Of a DNA stretch of 64,000 nucleotides, positions 57,259 through 64,000 are shown piece after piece. The stretch is from Thereva unica (lineage: Eukaryota > Arthropoda > Insecta > Diptera > Therevidae), in the NCBI GenBank assembly GCA_949987705.1, contig OX465281.1, positions 242,627,143 to 242,691,142 on the forward strand. Reading direction: 5' to 3'. Positions within the stretch are counted from its first letter, which is position 1. Every line of letters starts with the position of its first letter. The notes beneath the pieces were generated by a model. That model made no database searches. It was not told where the DNA came from and saw only the letters and a program-made list of their open reading frames with translations. The position numbers and the translations under genes are program-made.

Positions 57259-57790
57259 TACTCGGATATTCTCATCTCTTGTGTTGATCATACCCTGAAT
57301 ACGATGAACACTGGTGATGAATTACTTGTTCTTGGGGACTTCAATTTACCTAATATTCAGGGGGTATCGGATGAAGATGCCAATAACTACCTCCCTGAAG
57401 GCAATCCTGTTTTCTCAATTCCTTATTCTTGGCTTGAATCAAATGAGCGGTGTGACTAATGTGCTGCGGAGGCAGTTAGATCTTGTATTCTTTACTGACT
57501 CAGTTAACATGATTGTTGAACCCAGTCCAATAGTCCTGACGTCCATTGACTACCGCCTCTTTTGCTTAATTACTGCTTCAACTCAGAGAATGATCCTTGT
57601 CCGGATGTGGTAACCCTTTTCTTCAACTTTAAAAAGGCTAACTTTGGTGAACTATCATCTAAGCTTGTCTTGATTGATTTCAGCACCTTGTTTTCCGCTA
57701 ATGATTTGGATGTCAGTGTGGCTATATACTATATTAAGCCAGCGTTTCTTGCGTACCTTTTGGGAATCAAAAATTTCCTTATTTAAGAAA
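57259..57790 (+). pseudogene. Jockey-like LINE endonuclease, part 2, and linker
   Basis: Plus strand: NTMNTGDELLVLGDFNLPNI (about 57310, catalytic GDFN), VLRRQLDLVFFTDSVNMIVE (about 57465), then FKKANFGELSSKLVLIDFST (about 57630) and NDLDVSVAIYYIKP, the endonuclease-RT linker of Jockey-type elements. Frame changes at about 57440 and 57620. The SDHY box appears degraded (SIDYRLFCLI). With 54010-54202 it makes one doubly interrupted endonuclease. Confidence 0.72.
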
Positions 57791-57804
57791 TCAAAAGAAT
57801 AGAC

Positions 57805-58990
57805 TCTGGAAAATATTTAAAGAGAAATGGCTCTCCGAGTCTCACTTCATAAAGTAATTGGGGGTCTTACCCAACAAATGATGTACTGGATGTACAATAC
57901 GATCGTTAAACCTCTGGTCACTTATGCCGCTATAATTTGGGGACCTACCATTTAATAGGTTACGTCCATCCTTAAGAGCAGCAAACTACAACGGCTTGCT
58001 AGCCTCTCCACTACCGGAGCTATGCGGACTTGCACCACAGCTGCAATGGAGGCAATCATTGGATTGACCTTTTTCCATATCTTCATATCCACCGCCATAA
58101 GTGCCTTGAGACTTCAGATCTCATCCAACTAGCCCTATACAGTCAAAGGACACATGTATATCCTTAACAATATTCTCCCAAACATTTCCATTTCCAGCGT
58201 ATCCGACCATATGGTTGGAGAATTGCGGTCTAAAGGTAATTCAGAGCGATTATCCCGGATCGTTCTGAGTGGGAGGAGCTTATCCACATCTCCACTGATT
58301 TACCGACGGATTTAAGATGGAACATGGCACAGGGCTGGTGTCGCAGGACCCAACTATAAGGTCTCGATTGCATTGGGTAAGTGGCCCTCTGTTTTCCAAA
58401 CTGAAATACATGCCATTGCGACATGCCCTAGGCTCCACTTTGAGAAAGGCTTGAAAGGCGCCAACATTAAAATCTTGTCGGAAGTTTTCTTGCCAAATAG
58501 TTGCAGGGTGTTTTGACGTATGTAATCCAGAGCCTGACCAGAAGAAATCTCGCCCCGGACAATGGGGTATCGAGCGAAATGAGGCTACAGACAGCCTAGC
58601 AAGGGAGAGGTCTGAGACGTTGGTCCAGGGCCGAGACCCTTTCTGTGGCATCTCTTGCTCCACCTCCAAGTCCCTGATAGAGGAGTGGATTAAGGGACTA
58701 AACCTAGCCTATTGGGAGTCAGTCCCAGGTCATAAGACCCTTTGCCTTAAGGGCACTATCACTTTAAACAGAGCGGACCTAAGGCTACTGGTGGGTTATC
58801 TGACTGGCCATGTAGGACTGCGGTATCACCTCCACAACCTAGGGCCATCTCAAGAGACGAGGCGACGAGACTTCCACACATATTCTTTGTGAATGTCCTG
58901 CTCTGATCTGGCTTAGAAGAAGAACGTTTATCAGAGAGTTTTTCCCTGCTCATGTTCGGTCTTTGACAATTAATGTACCTTTACTATTCA
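57805..58990 (+). pseudogene. LOA/I-type LINE 3' half (thumb, RNase H, zinc region)
   Basis: Plus strand: LTQQMMYWMYNTIVKPLVTY (about 57870), TTGAMRTCTTAAMEAIIGL (about 58012), then RNase H beginning TDGFKMEHGTGAGV-like (about 58300) with FQTEIHAIATC (about 58400) and ERNEATDSLARERS (about 58570, catalytic-region Asp). It closes with a C-terminal stretch resembling the HILCECP zinc region (58850-58930). Deletions and frame changes are frequent. It lacks the RT catalytic box. Similar in plan to 11866-15628 but more diverged. Confidence 0.7.
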
Positions 58991-59294
58991 CAGAAAAATT
59001 TACCTGTTTCCATTTTGGCGCACTTTTAATGATTGACATTGCAGTTGACAAGTTGATCCCCATTTCACAACATTTGACATTTCGCAGTTCCACCACAATT
59101 GCTGTAAAATTGTTGTGATGAATGTTGTAATTTTTCACTGAGAATCTGAAACAGCTGATCTGCCATTAGCGTAATCACAAGATTAGTCTGGTCGTACTTG
59201 CTTTCGACACACAACTAAGAAATGTCATTATCCAGCGCCATCTTTTTTTTAAATTGTTAAATCGAAACTTTTACACCATAATGAGAGAGCTTTG

Positions 59295-59644
59295 CTAGAA
59301 ACTGACTTGATTGAGCCCTGTTCGAGAGGAAAATACTTCCGAGAATTGTTGGTCCCATATGTGAGGAAGGACGTTTCCGGAGACTCTACAAAGAAGAGAT
59401 CTACGAGCACTATCGCGACATAGACGTTGTAAAGAAAATAAAGCTCGGTAAGATTCGGTGGGCAGGGCATCTAGCTCGTATGAGTGAAGATGCGCCTGCT
59501 CGGAAAGTTCTCTGCTGTAAGACCTATGGGGTGCGACAGCGAGTGAGACCCAACCTTTGCTGGAAGGATGGCGTAGACCAGGACGCTCAGAGCTTAGAAA
59601 TGCCAAAATGGATGACATCGGGTAAGAATCGGGACCGGTGGAGA
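59295..59644 (+). pseudogene. RTE-like LINE C-terminal fragment
   Basis: Plus strand: ILPRIVGPICEEGRFRRLYK (about 59332), KIKLGKIRWAGHLARMSEDA (about 59435), PARKVLCC, then RVRPNLCWKDGVDQDAQSL (about 59543) and SGKNRDRWRQ. This is the FERKILRRIFGP...LRWLGHV-RM...GRP--RW-DGV C-terminal pattern of RTE-type LINEs. It is interrupted at 59645 by a hAT MITE; the last codons are at 59882-59945. No RT core. Confidence 0.75.
59637..59644 (+). repeat. Target-site duplication of the hAT MITE, left
   Basis: ggtggaga, identical to 59874-59881. Confidence 0.85.
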
Positions 59645-59873
59645 CAGGCCCGGCGGTTGGATATTTTGCGCCCGGCGCAGTATGCGCCCCATCAGCTCTT
59701 CATTTTTTGATCGCAGTGAAGGACAATGAAAAAAGACGCGATTTCTTTAATAGATGAAAATGAAGTCACGGGAATACTTTTTGTATTTTTTAAAGTTTTT
59801 ATAGAATTTCGTCCCCTATCCAATTGCGCCCGGTTCAAGTGCACCATTCGCATCTATGAAAGCGCCGCCCCTG
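59645..59873. mobile_element. hAT-type MITE (CAGGGGCGG family), copy A, with perfect 8-bp duplication
   Basis: 229 bp with ends CAGGCCCGGCG and CGCCGCCCCTG and an exact 8-bp flanking repeat, diagnostic of hAT. Related copies at 34167 and 38456. It splits the RTE 3' end, which reads on normally when it is removed. No coding capacity. Confidence 0.85.
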
Positions 59874-59881
59874 GGTGGAGA

Positions 59882-59945
59882 GAATAGTTGACAGAAGCCA
59901 GGACCGGATTCCGGTTGTAGAGCCGTTAAAGAAGAAGAAGAAGAC
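59882..59945 (+). pseudogene. RTE-like LINE 3' terminus after the MITE
   Basis: Continues the C-terminus to a TAG in ggttgtagagcc and ends in an aaagaagaagaagaag tail, the (GAA)n type seen on other RTE copies here. Confidence 0.6.
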
Positions 59946-59949
59946 TTGA

Positions 59950-62439
59950 TTGGGGTAGAATATTGAAATATAAGAAGCTAGCGTGCTTAGGCAGTGATCT
60001 GAGTTTCCTACAAATTAACTTCGAAGGAATTTCGTTATTACCTTAAACTTTGCTGTGGCTCATTAACTAAATAATAGTTTTCAAATTTTTCAATTCCCAA
60101 TAGAATAAGCTGAAACAAGCCAGCTAGTTGTAAAATCAAATCCTTAAAGTAATTTGTATTTGCAAGTATCCTTCTAGACTTACCTCAGACTTAACGATGA
60201 AACCCTATCCTACATCATCTTTATGCAAATGATATCCCCATTTAACATGTACAAAAACCCCTATAAACAGCATAAATCACTTTGCTCCTAAACATTCGGA
60301 TCATGTACTTTCAATTATGCCAATCCCTTAACCCCGCCTTAAAAGTTCGAAAAGATCAGAAAGTTATGGAACCCCTAAAAATTTGCTTAAATCCTTTAAA
60401 CTCTTTCCCGAAGCACTAAAAGGGATCTTCTGTCATTTACAATCGGCCAAACAATTTTCACTTCGGTTTTCTGATCCCAATTATTGAATTCTCAACACCA
60501 GCAACCACCGCCACCCTTAGAATGGGGGTTGTGGGAGGTTGTTGGGTGGAAGTTTTCGGTTGTGCTCCAACCTTTGAGAATGTATTTACTCAAAGGTTCC
60601 AATGCTTATGACCAAATACGGTTCGAAACGGGGCAGGGTAGCATCTTCAATAAATCGTAGGCGATTGTATGTACCTTAGACAAATGGGTAAATACGACAA
60701 AAGGACTCCTGATAAAAAGGATTCTAAAGGTAACCATCACAACAACCAGGCACAGTACAGGCTTGAAGGACATGCGACAGATTATGCAAATCTTTTGATA
60801 AATTCCAGCTGAAATGAATGGGGCTCCGGTAAACCACTCAGCACATCCCAAACAAGAGTTGTCAGGATTCTTGAATTTGTATTGCTACAAAACCTGAACA
60901 GAGCTTTCTTGTAGAGTGTATGGGGGAGGCTTACAGATATTCGATTTCCCATGGGCCGTATCCTTTAAATGTGTCTTGAAGGATTTTGAGTGGATCCTTT
61001 AAAATTTCCCCAAATAACACCTGGGCATATTGCGGTGTGTGTATGGGGTGAAAATCGCTACGAAATCGAGGATGACAAGGACTTAGGATACTTTGATAGT
61101 GAAGAAATTTTATTATATTTTATTTGATATGCAATTGACAAGGATCAGCACTTTATCAGTTATCCTTTCACTTTCCGAGATACTGGAGAATGGATAAGTG
61201 CGCACATTGACGGGGGATAAGGGAATTTCGGATCTCACAAGATTAAATTCTCTATGTTGTTATTAGATTTATTTTACGGGCCCCAAAATTAAATCGATAT
61301 TCACAAATTTCGTATTGCTATTGACGGATTTTATCCGAAGCAAATCTTTCGCATTCCTTTAAATCTCATTTAGTGCATATCTAAAGTAACTGACAGCTCC
61401 TTGTCAACGTCGTTGTTGTAGATGTAAAACTACAGGTAAATGCTTGTAAGGTTTTAGGTCCTCATTCCAAGTCCCTGGCTGGCAGTGGGAGTATTGCTTA
61501 AGCCTTTTCGAAAATAGTTGGATTTAAAGTTGGTCCGAAGGGATGCAGTTCTGTGAGAGAATCGTGCTCAATTTACTGAGGATTAACCGCGATGACTACA
61601 AGGTGAATTGAAAACAAACAGGTAAATCCATCCACGTGGCCCTTCTAGATTCTTTACAGCAACAGAAATGCTTCGTTTTTTCTCATTCATTCTTGTTCTC
61701 CAGGTGAGAATAAATATTTGCAGTATTTTTTATTCAAGGGCAATTTCATTTTTAATTAAAACAGCTGCAAGTATGTCCAATATCGTCAGTCACGATTCTT
61801 TACTTTATTTTCCTAGTCGATGACAAAAGTACAGAGTAGAGCAGTAAATCTTGTGGGTGGAATAATTTCAGACTTCTTCTGAGAAGGAAAAATAAAATCG
61901 AAGTAGAAGAAATGTTCACGTTTCAGACCCATATTATCAATTCAGGGTCGACTTCCTTATGCCGGGTTGCCCTTTTTAATATGGCTGTTTGCTTTTGCAC
62001 TCCCCCTGGACATATTAAGTATTGAGTTCGAATTTTTAAGTATTTCCAGGAAATGTTTGAATTTATTCCATATAGAATAAAAGTATGGTTTTATGCATTC
62101 GGAACTCGTAATGATGTTTATTGTTGAACAAACAGTCTAGACTAATAAATTATTAATAAAAAACTTTGTGTGTGTACGCGCGTTAGAAGTTATACTTTTT
62201 TGGTGTTTAAGACTAATTTTTAATTTGCATGCAAATAATTTATTAGATTTTTCACTTTCATCACATCAACATCATGACACGCGCCAGCCTGTCAGTTATA
62301 GGGGACTCAAATCCTAACTCACCCACAAGTCGTCCCATTCTCCCGTCAAATTGCCTTTTCAGTGGAGGATATTTAACATCTCTTCCACTTATACTTATAC
62401 ATCGTCCGATCTCACCATACTCCGCCGTCGTCTAGTCCT
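59950..62439. other. Unannotated stretch, probably unique
   Basis: No gene, repeat or element recognised. A minus-strand frame at 60606-60851 encodes a hydrophobic 81-residue peptide without a known motif. Possible intronic or intergenic host DNA. Confidence 0.35.
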
Positions 62440-64000
62440 AAGTCCAGGGTGTGAAAGTAGAAGGGTGGTCGACCTGCCGAATTGACCAGAATCAGGAAAC
62501 CGAAGAAACTAGGTGAGAAACCGCATGGATACACGAACTAACTATTTACGAAATAATGCTGCTGCATCCGTAGCAGCCGATGGGCCAGGGCTGGGGATTA
62601 GGGATGTTGGTGAGAAGTTGGTTACTGACCGAAGACCCAAATTAATCAGGACAGGACATCACGTCAGTCAAAAGAGAATCATAGCATTGGAATTATAGAA
62701 TCGCAAAATATCAGTTGCTGCGCTATCGGAACTACGATTTACCGGACCCGGGACATTGACGATCGTCCCACCAACAATCGACGAAACGATGACGCTTTAC
62801 TATTCCGGTGCTGAGAGCCGAGAGGCGTTGGGTTTATGGTCGATCGACGGGCTGCCAGCAGCGTAATCGCATTCCAACCGATATCCGATCGTTTGGCGCT
62901 TATAACCATCTGTGGAACGATCAAGACCCATATCATATCCGTTTGTGCACCAAACGAGAACAGTGCGGACGCGAACAAGGAAGAATTTTACGACCAACTT
63001 CAACAGATGCTGGATATGATACCTCGAACGGAATTAATCATATGTACTCGCGGGGGACTTCAATGCACATTCAGAAGCAGATCCAACCGCCTGCGAACGA
63101 ACGATGGGCAAATTCGGACACAGAGTAATTAACGACAACGGCTTACGCCTGCTTTCAAACGAGTCAAACAACTTGATCGTTGGGAGCGGCATTTTCCGCC
63201 ATCCACTCAAACACCAACTCACTGGGCGAAATCCATCCGGAAAAGACTCGGCGATGTTTGACTACGATTTGGTCCACGCAAGATTACGATCGACGCTCCA
63301 AGACGTACGTGCAATGCGTGGTCCCGATTGCTGATCGGACCATTATCTTATTCGATCGAAATTACAGATGTGATTACAAAGAGCGAAGAAAACGATGCCA
63401 CTATCAGCCAAGCAGAATTGGGCGTGCGTACGAAACACGGCCATCGGGCGAGAGTTTCAAATGACAACATCCAACAAATTCGCGCGGCTCGCAATACTGG
63501 ACGATATCGATCTAGAAGAAAGGCAATTGTTTTAGTCTATTGTAGGGTGTGCAATGGAGCTGTGTCCACCTATCCGTAAACGGACGCAGCCATCTCGGAA
63601 AGCTGCCTGGACCTCGTCGATAAGCGGAAAAGAATGAAACACGTCGACTTTGGGCAAGACCGAAGATTGAACAAAGAATTTCGACAGAAAATGAAATCGG
63701 AATGAGAAGTGTACTGGAATAACGTTGCGGCCGATATGGAAGAAGTGGCGTCGAGTCACGAGTATCGGACGCTGTACTAGACAATCCGGCAGTTAGGCGG
63801 CAAAACAACATCATGAAACGACAACATCAAAAAATCGGGTGGAGCTATCATGGCTTCTCCACATGGTCCTCAGGACCTCCTCCAGCCTGCAGCGGTGGAG
63901 AGAAGTCTTCCACCAGCTGCTACAACCACGATACGATCCGCCACTAGGTTCATCACCTGAACCGCCGATTATAGAACAGTCGACAAATCACTTTCTCGAT
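62440..64000 (+). pseudogene. RTE LINE copy 3: leader, endonuclease and start of RT, off the right edge
   Basis: Same family as 54216-56753 but in plus orientation and including the missing 5' part. Endonuclease: SVAALSELRFTGPGTL (about 62710, catalytic Glu region), TLYYSGAESREALG (about 62795), IAFQPISDRLALITICG (about 62865), EEFYDQLQQMLDMIP (about 62980), MGKFGHRVINDNGLRLLS (about 63104) and DVRAMRGPDC (about 63305). It continues into the region before RT at the window end. Stops and small indels (62850, 63050, 63330, 63710) make it a pseudogene. The leader boundary at 62440 is approximate. Confidence 0.78.

Noticed and set aside
60606..60851. 81-residue hydrophobic minus-strand peptide as a membrane protein gene
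   Set aside because: No motif, no splice context and no conservation evidence; chance in AT-rich DNA explains the hydrophobicity.
1..64000. A novel multi-gene defence or metabolic system
   Set aside because: Every sizeable reading frame with a recognisable domain belongs to a transposable element; no cluster of unexplained co-oriented genes is present.

Overview
The window looks like insect DNA. It is AT-rich and holds relics of element clades typical of arthropod genomes: Ty3/gypsy, BEL/Pao, Jockey/CR1-like, LOA/I-like, R1-like and RTE-like LINEs, mariner, Tc1-like and hAT-like elements, and a tRNA-derived SINE. I found no confident host protein-coding gene, rRNA, CRISPR array or bacterial-type operon. 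The region is a layered transposon graveyard separated by stretches of unique AT-rich DNA that could be intergenic or intronic. The species cannot be named from the sequence.

Layout. 1-6190: an almost complete minus-strand Ty3/gypsy retrotransposon with 5' LTR, tRNA-Leu primer site, leader with a 54-bp tandem repeat, gag, and pol reached through a probable -1 frameshift; its 3' LTR lies off the left edge. It has inserted into a LINE endonuclease (6191-6662). 10000-10462: an inverted-repeat element. 11866-15628: two head-to-tail minus-strand LOA/I-type LINE copies. 17.3-18.2 kb: tRNA-like SINE sequence. 18355-19415: an internally deleted Jockey/CR1-like LINE. 19750-24430: a 4.7-kb element with 1.13-kb nearly identical inverted arms and an exact 8-bp target duplication, splitting an R1-like LINE in two; between its arms sit another LINE copy and a mariner remnant.

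27-31 kb: SINE, LINE and RTE fragments. 31816-32024: a Tc1-type MITE. 33-38.7 kb: a deleted RTE copy, hAT-type MITEs, LTR relics, a mariner deletion derivative inside a (TA)n tract and a LINE C-terminus. 40.7-42.7 kb: LOA-type ORF1 plus endonuclease, followed by an unclassified repeat. 45.5-47.3 kb: a BEL/Pao relic whose gag is interrupted by a MITE. 48.4-49.3 kb: a large foldback element. 50.9-52.1 kb: RTE fragments.

54.0-59.9 kb is the densest nest. A Jockey-like endonuclease is interrupted first by a 5'-truncated RTE with an intact 843-codon ORF and a 13-bp target duplication, then by the unclassified repeat. A LOA/I-type 3' half follows, then an RTE 3' end carrying a hAT MITE with a perfect 8-bp duplication. 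62.4-64.0 kb: the 5' half of another RTE copy running off the right edge.

There is no cooperating gene pathway here. The relationships are insertion histories and shared repeat families. The most notable object is the 19750-24430 long-inverted-repeat element, whose insertion is documented by both its 8-bp duplication and the split R1-like reading frame. Nothing justifies claiming a new defence or metabolic system.
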